35,784 bases of DNA. Origin: JBGTIS01 sp041745535. GTDB taxonomy: Bacteria; Bacteroidota; Bacteroidia; Cytophagales; Cyclobacteriaceae. Positions within the stretch are counted from its first letter, which is position 1, and the number at the start of each line of letters is the position of its first letter. The stretch is taken from assembly GCA_041745535.1 (NCBI GenBank), contig JBGTIS010000378.1, positions 1-35,784 on the forward strand. Reading direction: 5' to 3'. Of the stretch, positions 7,897 to 15,958 are shown piece by piece. The translations under genes were made by a program, and so were the position numbers. Below the pieces are notes generated by a model, which saw nothing but the letters and a program-made list of their open reading frames with translations, had not been told where the DNA came from and made no database searches.

Positions 7897-8985
7897 TTAA
7901 AAAAACCTTTCGTTCAAAAATTTATCAATCAAAATTGATTTCGGTAATTTTTTAATGGTTTCTAAGCTAAAGGTCGCGAATTTACAGCTTTCTTTTATTG
8001 ATTGCATAAATATTTCGCTGTTTATATTTACTACGTAAAACTTTACAAAAAGTCGCTGGTGGGTAAGTTGATGTTTATAAATTTTTGATTCAGAAACTTT
8101 TATAGCATGACTTTCCAATAAAATTTCTCCTATTACCCCCTCAATTAGCGCTGAAAAAGGCATAAACGCAGTATCGTTTTCTTTTAAATAGAATTCATAC
8201 AACCCTTTCCAAATATCATCTGCTGTACGTAGTTGCATTACAAATTCATCTTTGTAATGGATAACAAAATAATGGAAATAACGATTTCTTGGTTTAATTT
8301 TTCTGGTTTTAACAGGCAGTTCATATTGCATTCCGTGCTGAAAGGCATAGCAATTGCCTTGTAGCGGACAAACCAGGCAGGCAGGCGCAACCGGTGTACA
8401 CTGAAGCGCGCCAAACTCCATAATAGCCTGATTGTAAATATAAGCCTGCCCTTCGGGAACTAGTTTTTCGGCAAGTTTTCTAAAGTTTTTCTTTCCCTGG
8501 TTAGTGGCAATATCATGTTTAATTCCAAATACCCTTGACAGTACACGATAAACATTTCCATCTACCACCGGCACGGTTTCGTTATAGGCAAAAGAAGCAA
8601 TGGCAGCTGCTGTATATTCTCCTATTCCCTTCAGATTAACTAATTCGTGGTAAGTTTCAGGAAAATTACCTTTATATTTATCCACTAATATTTTGGCGCA
8701 AGCATGTAAATTGCGGGCGCGTGTATAATATCCCAGGCCTTGCCACAACCGCAAAACTTCCTGTTCGGAAGCATTAGCAAGATCAAAAATAGTAGGATAT
8801 TCGTTTATGAATTTTTCAAAATACGGAAGCCCCTGTATTACCCGGGTTTGCTGCAAAATAATCTCGGAAAGCCAGATAAAATAGGGATTGGTAGTTTTAC
8901 GCCAGGGTAAATTTCGCTTGTGTTTTTGGTACCAGGTAATAATTTGTTCGGAAAAATAAAGATTTTCTAGAGTTTTCTGTGGCAT
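7897..8985 (-). CDS. mutY: A/G-specific adenine DNA glycosylase
   Basis: Removes adenine mispaired with 8-oxoguanine. The 362-residue protein has the helix-hairpin-helix NLKGIGEYTAAAI, the catalytic Asp in VPVVDGNVYRVL, and the catalytic Glu in EIILQQTRV. The four-cysteine iron-sulfur loop is C196, C203, C206 and C212 (spacing 6-2-5). A C-terminal NUDIX-like domain for 8-oxoG recognition follows. It is first in the mutY-ssb-gldE set and divergent from the HU gene. No exact promoter box was seen in the 140-base divergent gap. Confidence 0.95.
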   Translation of the reverse strand: MPQKTLENLYFSEQIITWYQKHKRNLPWRKTTNPYFIWLSEIILQQTRVIQGLPYFEKFINEYPTIFDLANASEQEVLRLWQGLGYYTRARNLHACAKILVDKYKGNFPETYHELVNLKGIGEYTAAAIASFAYNETVPVVDGNVYRVLSRVFGIKHDIATNQGKKNFRKLAEKLVPEGQAYIYNQAIMEFGALQCTPVAPACLVCPLQGNCYAFQHGMQYELPVKTRKIKPRNRYFHYFVIHYKDEFVMQLRTADDIWKGLYEFYLKENDTAFMPFSALIEGVIGEILLESHAIKVSESKIYKHQLTHQRLFVKFYVVNINSEIFMQSIKESCKFATFSLETIKKLPKSILIDKFLNERFF

Positions 8986-9125
8986 AACCTTGATTAAAAA
9001 CTAATTAACAATGGATTAAATCATTGGTTTTAATATTTATTTTGTTTTCAATTTAATCTTTAAGAGTATAAATTTACAATTCGTACAATTTTTAAACTAT
9101 TCATAAATTTTTAAATACATAAAAA

Positions 9126-9437
9126 GTGACCAAAGCAGAAGTAGTCGCGCAAATCGCCGAAAAAACAGGTATTGACAAAGCCGACGTTTATACCACCATT
9201 GAAGCTTTTTTTAGTGTTGTAAAAAATTCTATGGCCAATGGCGAAAATATTTACGTCAGAGGATTTGGAAGTTTTGTAAACAAAAAAAGAGCAAAAAAAG
9301 TGGGTAGAAATATTTCAAAAAATACCGCCATGGTGATTGATGAACACTTTGTACCTAGTTTTAAACCCTCTAAAGTATTTACGGAAAAAATAAAGAAAAG
9401 TGAGAAACTGAAGGCAAACCACAATAGTTCAACCTAA
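9126..9437 (+). CDS. HU-family histone-like DNA-binding protein
   Basis: Nucleoid protein of 103 residues that bends DNA as a dimer. The start is GTG at 9126; homologues commonly begin at the same MTKAEVV position, and there is no better upstream start. The beta-arm region RGFGSFVNKKRAKKVGRNISKNT carries the basic DNA-binding residues. A basic tail extends past the usual end. It heads a conserved Bacteroidota block: HU, TPR protein, 29-residue basic protein, rng. Confidence 0.95.
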   Translation: MTKAEVVAQIAEKTGIDKADVYTTIEAFFSVVKNSMANGENIYVRGFGSFVNKKRAKKVGRNISKNTAMVIDEHFVPSFKPSKVFTEKIKKSEKLKANHNSST

Positions 9438-9477
9438 TTTCATGTTTATCGTTTGTGTGGTATTGATGTAACAAGGT

Positions 9478-10311
9478 ATGGTAAAGAAGAAAATATTAGT
9501 AAGTACGGTAGCGCTAATTACGGTTGTTTTACTATTTCTATTACCTAAAGTGGTAGTAAATAACGACGAAGATAACATAGCAACCGAACAGAATGACGCC
9601 ACTGATGCTGCACGAGATGCACCTGTGTCATCTGCGGATCCAAATACCGCACATGACATTGAGATTAGCCCAGAACAAAAAAAAGAAATAGCACGCCTTA
9701 AAGAAAGCTATAAAAATAGTGAAAAAAGTGTTAACTTCGCAGACTCTTTAATAACTGCCTTTATTGGGGTAGGCCAATATGACAGTGCTGCCGCATATGC
9801 CGAAAGCATTGTGGCACAAGATAAAGATGTGAAAAATTTGCTGAAAGCGGCAAATCTTTATTATGAGGCTTACATGTTTGCTGTTGATAACGAAAAACAA
9901 CAAACATTTGGCGCAAAAGCCAGAAGTTATTATGAGAAAGTTTTGGCGGCTGAACCTAAAAACTACGATGCGAAGGTAAAATTGGCCATGACGTATATGT
10001 CAACCCAAAACCCTATGAAAGGCATCAGTATGTTGAGAGAGGTGGTAGCGGAAGACGAAAATAACGAACTAGCTATTTTTAATCTCGGCGTGCTATCGTT
10101 ACAATCGGGGCAATATGAAAAAGCTACCGAAAGATTTGAAAAGTTGGTTCAAATAAACCCTAATCATTTGCAGGGGAATTTTTATTTAGGGGTAGGATAC
10201 TTTGAATTAGGGAAAAAAAATAAAGCAAAAGAGCAGTTCGAACTGGTAAAAAAGATGGATAATGATCCGGAACTGGCTGCTACTATTGATAATTATTTAA
10301 ATCGTATATAA
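9478..10311 (+). CDS. TPR-repeat protein with N-terminal membrane anchor
   Basis: A 277-residue protein with one hydrophobic helix at residues 6-26 after a basic MVKKK start, so it is anchored in or exported across the inner membrane. A low-complexity acidic linker follows, then at least three or four tetratricopeptide repeats from about residue 90 to the end; ATERFEKLVQINPNHLQGNFYLGVGY is the clearest but is spread over several lines here. TPR arrays bind other proteins. The partner is unknown. It sits 40 bases after HU and upstream of the COX24-like gene, an order I recognise from other Bacteroidota. Confidence 0.82.
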   Translation: MVKKKILVSTVALITVVLLFLLPKVVVNNDEDNIATEQNDATDAARDAPVSSADPNTAHDIEISPEQKKEIARLKESYKNSEKSVNFADSLITAFIGVGQYDSAAAYAESIVAQDKDVKNLLKAANLYYEAYMFAVDNEKQQTFGAKARSYYEKVLAAEPKNYDAKVKLAMTYMSTQNPMKGISMLREVVAEDENNELAIFNLGVLSLQSGQYEKATERFEKLVQINPNHLQGNFYLGVGYFELGKKNKAKEQFELVKKMDNDPELAATIDNYLNRI

Positions 10312-10341
10312 AAAATTTTAACACTTAAAACATTTAATATT

Positions 10342-10431
10342 ATGCCTTGTGGTAAAAAAAGAAAAAGACATAAGATTGCAACTCACAAAAGAAAAAAACG
10401 ACTTAGAAAGAATCGTCATAAAAAGAAGTAG
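10342..10431 (+). CDS. AURKAIP1/COX24-like small ribosome-associated protein, 29 residues
   Basis: A very short gene starting ATG at 10342 and ending TAG at 10429-10431. The product begins MPCGKKRKRHKIATHKRKKR and is almost entirely Lys, Arg and His. Nearly identical peptides occur at this locus across Bacteroidota, between the TPR gene and rng, and carry the AURKAIP1/COX24 domain. That domain is found in mitochondrial small-subunit protein mS38 and actinobacterial bS22. It is therefore probably a small ribosomal protein bound to 16S rRNA. It is too short for most gene finders. Confidence 0.85.
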   Translation: MPCGKKRKRHKIATHKRKKRLRKNRHKKK

Positions 10432-10577
10432 TAGCATCGATAGCTTTTGGCAGTAAAATCCACAAATATCGCGTAAAAGCTTTTCTTTATTTTTTTTAAT
10501 TAAGTTAAATTACAAAATAAAGCTACTTTAGTATTTCTATGTAGTGTTTTTAAGTTTCATTTAAACTAATATTTCCG

Positions 10578-12137
10578 TTGAGTAATGAATTAATCGTAAA
10601 TTCAACTCAGGATGGATACCGGATCGCCCTTTTAAAAGATAAGAGTCTTGTTGAGTTTCATCATGACAGCAATACCATTAAATTTACTGTTGGTGATATT
10701 TATTTAGGTACTGTAAAAAAAGTAGTGCCTGGTTTAAATGCAGCCTTTATTGATATAGGTTATGAAAAAGATGCTTTTTTGCATTACCTCGATTTGGGCC
10801 CGCAGATTAAAACATTAAATAAGTATACTAAAAATACTCTTTCGAAAAAAGATTCAAGCTATCAGCTTTCCAAAATCCGAAATGAATCCGATATTGATAA
10901 ACTAGGGAAAATTTCGGACGTGCTTACTAAAAATCAGCAAATTTTGGTGCAGGTAGTAAAAGAGCCTATTTCGACAAAAGGTCCGCGCTTATCCTGTGAG
11001 TTGTCTATTGCAGGTCGGTATCTCATCCTTGTCCCTTTTTCCGGGGTTGTAAATATTTCCAAGAAGATAACCGACAAAAACGAAAGAAAAAGGCTGAGCA
11101 GGCTTATTTCCTCTATAAAGCCTGAAAATTTTGGAGTTATTATCAGAACTGTAGCTGAAGGAAAAGATGTTGCGGAACTTGATAAAGATCTGAGAAACCT
11201 GGTGCAAATCTGGACTGATGGTCACCATAAACTCAAAACGGCCAAACCCCGCGACAAAGTTATTGGCGAAATGGGTAGAGTTTCTGCCATTCTCAGGGAT
11301 ATGCTTAATGAGTCGTTTGATAGCGTTACCGTAGACGATAACGATATTTTTAACGAAGTAAAGTCATATATCCGCAATATTGCGCCTGAAAAACAGAACA
11401 TTGTTAAAAAATACAATGGCAAACCAAAACTATTTGAGGTATTTGGTATTGAAAAACAACTTAAATCTCTGTTCGGCCAATCTGTAAGTATCCGTGGAGG
11501 CGGCTATTTGATTATTGAGCATACTGAAGCTTTGCACGTTATTGATGTGAATAGCGGCAATAAATCGAACTCTGAGACCGACCAGGAAACTACAGCCCTG
11601 AATGTAAATTGCCAGGCCGCCGCGGAAATCGCCAGGCAATTGAGGTTGCGCGATATGGGGGGCATTATTATCATAGATTTCATTGATATGCGGAAACCTG
11701 AAAACAAGAGAACTGTATACCAAAAAATGAAAGAAGAGATGAAGTATGATCGGGCCAAAAATACCGTTTTGCCCCTTACTAAATTTGGAATAATGCAGAT
11801 TACCCGGCAGCGGGTTCGACCTGAATTAAATATTGTAACCAAAGAAATTTGTCCTACCTGTGGCGGAACTGGCAAAATAGCCCCTACCGTTTTGGTTTCC
11901 GATCAAATTGAAAATAGTGTAGAATATGTGTTAATGAAGCAAAATGAGAAACACCTTACCATCTCACTTCATCCTTATTTGCATGCATATTTTACAAAAG
12001 GGATCCCTTCTAAACAAATGAAATGGTATTTGAAATACCGCAAGTGGGTAAACCTGGAGATAGATTCTTCGCTGGCTTTGGTTGATTATCAATTTCGAAA
12101 CAAAGTCGGAGAACAAATAGATCTGAATTTTAATTAA
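10578..12137 (+). CDS. rng: Ribonuclease E/G family endoribonuclease
   Basis: Endonuclease for rRNA maturation and mRNA decay. It has 519 residues, the size of RNase G without the large RNase E tail. An S1 RNA-binding domain (about residues 35-130) includes DIYLGTVKKVVPGLNAAFIDIG. The metal-binding Asp residues lie in VIDVNSG (about 322) and IIIDFIDM (about 366). The zinc-link motif CPTCGGTG is near residue 424. The start is TTG at 10578: no in-frame ATG is nearby and the MSNELIVNS N-terminus matches homologues. A clear terminator follows. Confidence 0.93.
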   Translation: MSNELIVNSTQDGYRIALLKDKSLVEFHHDSNTIKFTVGDIYLGTVKKVVPGLNAAFIDIGYEKDAFLHYLDLGPQIKTLNKYTKNTLSKKDSSYQLSKIRNESDIDKLGKISDVLTKNQQILVQVVKEPISTKGPRLSCELSIAGRYLILVPFSGVVNISKKITDKNERKRLSRLISSIKPENFGVIIRTVAEGKDVAELDKDLRNLVQIWTDGHHKLKTAKPRDKVIGEMGRVSAILRDMLNESFDSVTVDDNDIFNEVKSYIRNIAPEKQNIVKKYNGKPKLFEVFGIEKQLKSLFGQSVSIRGGGYLIIEHTEALHVIDVNSGNKSNSETDQETTALNVNCQAAAEIARQLRLRDMGGIIIIDFIDMRKPENKRTVYQKMKEEMKYDRAKNTVLPLTKFGIMQITRQRVRPELNIVTKEICPTCGGTGKIAPTVLVSDQIENSVEYVLMKQNEKHLTISLHPYLHAYFTKGIPSKQMKWYLKYRKWVNLEIDSSLALVDYQFRNKVGEQIDLNFN

Positions 12138-12143
12138 AACTTA

Positions 12144-12175
12144 AAAAGCCTGATTTAATCGGGCTTTTGTTTTTT
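12144..12175 (+). terminator. Terminator of rng
   Basis: A 10-base stem (12144-12153 with 12159-12168, one G-T pair) with a TTTAA loop is followed by GT and a run of T. It begins six bases after the rng stop codon and closes the HU-TPR-COX24-rng transcript. Confidence 0.85.
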
Positions 12176-12286
12176 TCTCTTTAAGAACATGAAGAAATTT
12201 TGAACACTTATGAAAGGGCAAAGTAAGCCGAAGAAAATCTATAGACAGTTGGATTGACTTTTTAATAAAATCTAAAGCACACTGAT

Positions 12287-12517
12287 CTACACCAATATTT
12301 CTTCTGGTTCTTCTACTTTAATTCTTCTGGTGGGCCTATCATCTGGTAGTGTAACCCCAGGAGGAAGATCTAAATCTGGTGTTGAATTTACTGAAACACC
12401 ACCATCGTCATCGTCATCGTCATCGTTACCAAACCGAAAGTTTCTCTTTTTCATGAGTACTACCATAAAGTACACCATGATGATATAAGCAGCCCCCATT
12501 AATAACATATCGATCAT
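12287..12517 (-). CDS. Hypothetical small membrane protein with poly-Asp tract
   Basis: Seventy-six residues: one membrane helix (about residues 3-22), a short basic stretch KKRNFRF, a run of seven Asp, then a Pro- and acid-rich tail (LDLPPGVTLPDD). The topology suggests a single-pass protein with an acidic soluble tail. I do not recognise a named family. The helix plus structured tail and the ATG start make it a more likely real gene than a chance frame. The Asp run is encoded by four exact copies of a hexanucleotide, described separately. Confidence 0.6.
   Translation of the reverse strand: MIDMLLMGAAYIIMVYFMVVLMKKRNFRFGNDDDDDDDGGVSVNSTPDLDLPPGVTLPDDRPTRRIKVEEPEEILV
12403..12426. repeat. 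Hexanucleotide microsatellite, four copies of CATCGT
   Basis: Four perfect tandem CATCGT units encode the Asp tract of the small membrane protein at 12287-12517, read as GATGAC on the coding strand. Gain or loss of a unit would add or remove two Asp without a frameshift, so the tract length may vary between strains. Confidence 0.85.
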
Positions 12518-12920
12518 ATCCTATTGATGAGTTAATTAATTAAATCTACTAAAAAATGAGGAATAACCCTACATCAGTAAAAAATATAAAATTTTAAACA
12601 GATAGTTTTCCTCAAGATAGTTTTTTCAGTTCTACAATATAGTAAAGTTATTAGATTTTTGCCAACTAATTTCGGAAACCTCTTTTATAATTTAAACAAT
12701 TTTATAGTCTACAACATTAAAACAGAAAATGTTTCAGACTTATTTATTTTTGAGGATAATTTTTTCAATTTATTCGTTTATAAAATAAAGCGCGAAATCA
12801 GGAGTTTAACTATGTCTGCTCCTAATAACGTAACTTATTGAATAAGTAATATAAAAAATCTAATTTAATACTATTTATATTAAAATCTTACCCGGGACTC
12901 AACCTACTTTGCTAGTACTT
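12518..12920. other. Gene-free AT-rich stretch before recX
   Basis: About 400 bases without a convincing gene. One open frame of 60 codons from a TTG at 12659 is rich in Phe, Asn and Ile, as expected of random AT-rich sequence, and was rejected. Visible signals are an exact -7-like TATTTTTG at 12745-12752 (plus strand, poor -33), which would give recX a leader of about 160 bases, and a 7-base inverted repeat with a one-base centre, ACTTATTgAATAAGT, near 12833-12847. No tRNA was seen. Confidence 0.5.
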
Positions 12921-13400
12921 ATGAAAAATTTTGAATCAAAAAATATATCTACCAAAGAAGCGAAACAAAAAGCTGCCAATTACTGTGCCTATCAGGAGCG
13001 TTCCTTACAGGAAGTGAAAGATAAATTGCAAGGCTATGGACTTACTCAGGAGGAAACCGAAAAAGTGCTTGATGAACTTATTGATGAAAAATTTGTAGAT
13101 GAGGCACGCTTTGCCAGGTCCTTTGCACAGGGCAAACTTCACAGAAATAAATGGGGCAAAATAAAAATTACCCGGGCATTACAGCAAAAAGGTGTAAAAG
13201 AATCATTAATTCAAAGTGGGTTTGCGGAAATTGACGATAATAACTACCAAAAATTACTTCAGGATTTAATAGATAAAAAAAAGCGCTCTTTTCAGAATGA
13301 AAATGAATTTACCAGAAAGCACAAAATAGCTCGCTATGTAATTGGTAAGGGTTTTGAACCCGATTTGGTCTGGGAACTTCTGGGCAGACCAAACTTTTAA
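12921..13400 (+). CDS. recX: Regulatory protein RecX
   Basis: Modulates RecA filaments, usually as an inhibitor. The product has 159 residues from the ATG at 12921. A longer reading from TTG at 12909 would add four residues, but the ATG is the more likely start. The three-helix RecX repeats are visible: YCAYQERSLQEVKDKLQ, VLDELIDEKFVDEARFARSF and WGKIKITRALQQKGV. recA is not in this window. The gene converges on comB with a 32-base gap. Confidence 0.9.
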   Translation: MKNFESKNISTKEAKQKAANYCAYQERSLQEVKDKLQGYGLTQEETEKVLDELIDEKFVDEARFARSFAQGKLHRNKWGKIKITRALQQKGVKESLIQSGFAEIDDNNYQKLLQDLIDKKKRSFQNENEFTRKHKIARYVIGKGFEPDLVWELLGRPNF

Positions 13401-13432
13401 TTTACTGCTCAAATTGAGTAATACAGTTGCAG

Positions 13433-14152
13433 TTAGAAATCAAAATTCACTAAATTGTCTCCTTCCAATATAGGGATGGCTGTGTATTTGTCAATCCGTA
13501 AACAAAAAGCCAGATCCTTATCAATCTCATTAGAAATTTTTATGAGTTTCTGATAATGGGTCGATTTTTTAAGAAACTCCAGCAATTCATCACTGGCAGC
13601 CTGATATAAAATTAAAGCTGCCAATACCATATCAGAACCAAAAATAAAACTAGTTTGAAGGTTATGAGCCAATGCTCCCGCAAATAAAGTGTCTTCCAAA
13701 CTGAACTTTCCCTTCCATCCGGCACAAACTATCAGTACATTCTCATTTTCTTTTCTCAGAAATCTGATTACTGAAGTCAGGTTAAGAAACGATCCAATAA
13801 TCAGTTTTTTTGCACCCTTCGACTTATTAATAGCCATAGTACCATTGGTGGTGGTCATGGCCAACCATTTGCCTTTTAATTTTTCATCACGATAGCTATA
13901 AGGCGAATTGCCAAAATCAAACCCTTTTATCTGAAGGCCGCCCCTTTCGGCAGCAGTCAAATAACCCTGTTTTCCCAATGCCTTACATTCTTCTATTTCT
14001 GCCACAGGCACAATTTTCTCCACTCCATAGGCCATGGCGGTAGTCATACAGGTAGTAGATCGGAATATATCCACTACAACTACTATTTTATCGCTCAGGT
14101 CATACTGATGAATTAACTCTGGAGAAATACAAATATCAATTGCGTTTTTCAT
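13433..14152 (-). CDS. comB: 2-phosphosulfolactate phosphatase (ComB)
   Basis: Mg2+-dependent phosphatase that converts 2-phosphosulfolactate to sulfolactate, the second step of the sulfolactate branch first described for coenzyme M synthesis. The 239-residue length is normal. The family signature VVVVDIFRSTTCMTTAMAYG lies near residues 24-43, with TAAERGGLQIKGFDFGNSP and AMTTTNGTMAI following. It sits 11 bases after gcvT on the same strand. Its pathway partner comA is in the same window at 32168-32944. Bacteroidota do not make coenzyme M, so the product probably serves sulfonate or sulfonolipid metabolism. Confidence 0.9.
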   Translation of the reverse strand: MKNAIDICISPELIHQYDLSDKIVVVVDIFRSTTCMTTAMAYGVEKIVPVAEIEECKALGKQGYLTAAERGGLQIKGFDFGNSPYSYRDEKLKGKWLAMTTTNGTMAINKSKGAKKLIIGSFLNLTSVIRFLRKENENVLIVCAGWKGKFSLEDTLFAGALAHNLQTSFIFGSDMVLAALILYQAASDELLEFLKKSTHYQKLIKISNEIDKDLAFCLRIDKYTAIPILEGDNLVNFDF

Positions 14153-14163
14153 ATATTATTGCT

Positions 14164-15246
14164 TTATATCATAGGCGGTTTTACTAACGCTGCCTTTAAT
14201 TTTCTGTTTCTTATATTAACAAAAACGGTTGTTCCTGGTTTACTCAATTCCGCTTGCACATATGCCAATCCTATCCCTTTCCCTAAAGTTGGCGATTGAG
14301 ATCCAGAAGTTACTTTACCAATCAGGTTGTTATTTTCATCAAATAGTTCATATCCCGCTCTTGGAATCCCCTTATCAATCATTACCAATCCTGTAAGTTT
14401 CTGACTCACTCCGGCGGCTTTCTGTTTCCGCAAATTTTCGGAGTTAATAAAGGTTTTACTAGATTTTGTAATCCAACCTAAACCGGCTTCTAAGGGGGAC
14501 GTGGTATCGTCAATGTCATTTCCATACAGGCAATATCCCATTTCTAACCGTAAAGTATCTCTGGCGCCAAGTCCGACGGGTTTAATGTCTAGGTGTGCCC
14601 CCGCTTCAAAGATCTTCTGCCATACCTGTTCTGCTGACTGATTTTTTACGTAAATTTCAAAACCTCCTGCTCCGGTATAGCCCGTAGCTGAAATGATAAC
14701 GTCAGAAACTCCTGCAAACTCAGCAATCTGGAAACTGTAGTATTCCATCGCTGAAAGGTTAACCCTAGTCAGGGTTTGCAGAATATCAGTAGCTTTTGGG
14801 CCTTGTACGGCAAACAGAGAAGTCTGATCAGACGCATTTTCCATTTCTACCTGCTCGGTATTGTGTTGGCTAATCCAGTTCCAGTCTTTTTCGATATTAG
14901 CTGCATTTACCACCAGCATATATTCTTCCTCGCTGATCTGGTAAACCAGCAAATCATCCACAATGCCGCCTTCATAGTTTGGCAAACAACTATACTGCAC
15001 TTTACCGTTGTATAACCTGGAGGCATCGTTAGTAGTTATTGTTTGAATAAGATCCAAGGCTTTTGGACCACGCAAATAAAATTCACCCATATGTGAAACA
15101 TCAAAAACGCCTACGTTGTTTCTCACGGCAAAATGTTCTTCCAAGTCAGAACTATAACGAAGTGGCATGATATAACCTGCAAAAGGAACCATTTTTGCTC
15201 CCAGTTGCTGATGCACATCATTGAGAGCGATTTTCTTCAAATCCAT
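14164..15246 (-). CDS. gcvT: Aminomethyltransferase, glycine cleavage T protein
   Basis: T protein of the glycine cleavage system: transfers the aminomethyl carbon from H protein to tetrahydrofolate, releasing ammonia. The 360 residues are typical. Motifs include MVPFAGYIMPLRY at the start, VGVFDVSHMGEFYLRG, and GLGARDTLRLEMGYCLYGND with the folate-contacting region. The other subunits (gcvP, gcvH) are not here. It acts in the same one-carbon network as glyA at 23612-24901. A -7 box matching TAnnTTTG lies upstream. The downstream neighbour is comB. Confidence 0.95.
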   Translation of the reverse strand: MDLKKIALNDVHQQLGAKMVPFAGYIMPLRYSSDLEEHFAVRNNVGVFDVSHMGEFYLRGPKALDLIQTITTNDASRLYNGKVQYSCLPNYEGGIVDDLLVYQISEEEYMLVVNAANIEKDWNWISQHNTEQVEMENASDQTSLFAVQGPKATDILQTLTRVNLSAMEYYSFQIAEFAGVSDVIISATGYTGAGGFEIYVKNQSAEQVWQKIFEAGAHLDIKPVGLGARDTLRLEMGYCLYGNDIDDTTSPLEAGLGWITKSSKTFINSENLRKQKAAGVSQKLTGLVMIDKGIPRAGYELFDENNNLIGKVTSGSQSPTLGKGIGLAYVQAELSKPGTTVFVNIRNRKLKAALVKPPMI

Positions 15247-15274
15247 AAGCTATAATGATTTTATTCGGAATGCG

Positions 15275-15282
15275 CAAAGGTA
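15275..15282 (-). promoter_or_regulatory. Candidate -7 box for gcvT (and comB)
   Basis: On the minus strand this reads TACCTTTG, an exact TAnnTTTG match 28 bases before the gcvT ATG, giving a leader of about 22 bases. The -33 region lacks a clear TTG. It would drive gcvT and comB together. Confidence 0.45.
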
Positions 15283-15321
15283 AGGATAAGCAGTTTTAAT
15301 ATTAATCTGTAACAAAGTTTT

Positions 15322-15912
15322 TTAAGATAAATTATCTAATAGTTTAAACGATTTACGATGCCAAAGTGTAGTACCATACTTTTGAATGGCTTTCCTATGG
15401 GTAACAGTTGGATAACCCACATTTCTTTCCCATCCATATTGAGGAAATGCTATTGATAATTTTTCCATCAAGGTATCACGATAAGTTTTAGCCAACACCG
15501 AGGCTGCCGCAATAGAAAAATATTTGGTATCGCCTTTTACAATGCAGTTATGTGGAACAAAAGGGTAGGGGGTAAACCGGTTTCCATCTATCAATAGCAA
15601 TTCAGGAACCTGCTTTAACTGATCAATGGCTTTGTGCATGGCCAGAAATGAAGCATTCAGGATATTAATTTTATCAATAGTCTGGTTATCAACTTCTGCA
15701 ATGGCATAATCAATGGCTGTGCTTTTAATTTCTGATACCAGGATGTTTCTTTGTTTTTTAGAAAGTAATTTTGAGTCGGTAAGTAGGGGATGCGTGTAAT
15801 TTTTGGGCAGAATAACCGCAGCAGCTACCACGGGCCCTGCCAAACATCCCCGCCCAACTTCGTCGCAACCAGCTTCCAGTAAAGTCTCTGTGAAATAAGA
15901 TTTTAACGACAA
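15322..15912 (-). CDS. rnhB: Ribonuclease HII
   Basis: Cleaves RNA in RNA-DNA hybrids and removes misincorporated ribonucleotides. The 196-residue protein has the type 2 signature GCDEVGRGCLAGPVVAAAVIL near the start, with metal ligands D17 and E18 and a further Asp in LLLIDGNR. The C-terminal GYPTVTHRKAIQKYG motif is also typical. It lies between the SNF2 gene upstream (46-base gap) and gcvT downstream (75-base gap that contains a promoter). Confidence 0.95.
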   Translation of the reverse strand: MSLKSYFTETLLEAGCDEVGRGCLAGPVVAAAVILPKNYTHPLLTDSKLLSKKQRNILVSEIKSTAIDYAIAEVDNQTIDKINILNASFLAMHKAIDQLKQVPELLLIDGNRFTPYPFVPHNCIVKGDTKYFSIAAASVLAKTYRDTLMEKLSIAFPQYGWERNVGYPTVTHRKAIQKYGTTLWHRKSFKLLDNLS

Positions 15913-15958
15913 AATTTAAATTGGATTAATAGCAAAGTAATCAATATAACACGATCAT

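Noticed and set aside
12659..12841. 60-codon plus-strand frame from a TTG
   Set aside because: Its composition (Phe, Asn, Ile, Tyr) is that of random AT-rich DNA, with no SD, no fitting promoter and no recognisable domain.
13401..13432. Hairpin between recX and comB as a terminator
   Set aside because: The CTCAA/TTGAG repeat has a stem of only four or five pairs and no T run on either strand.
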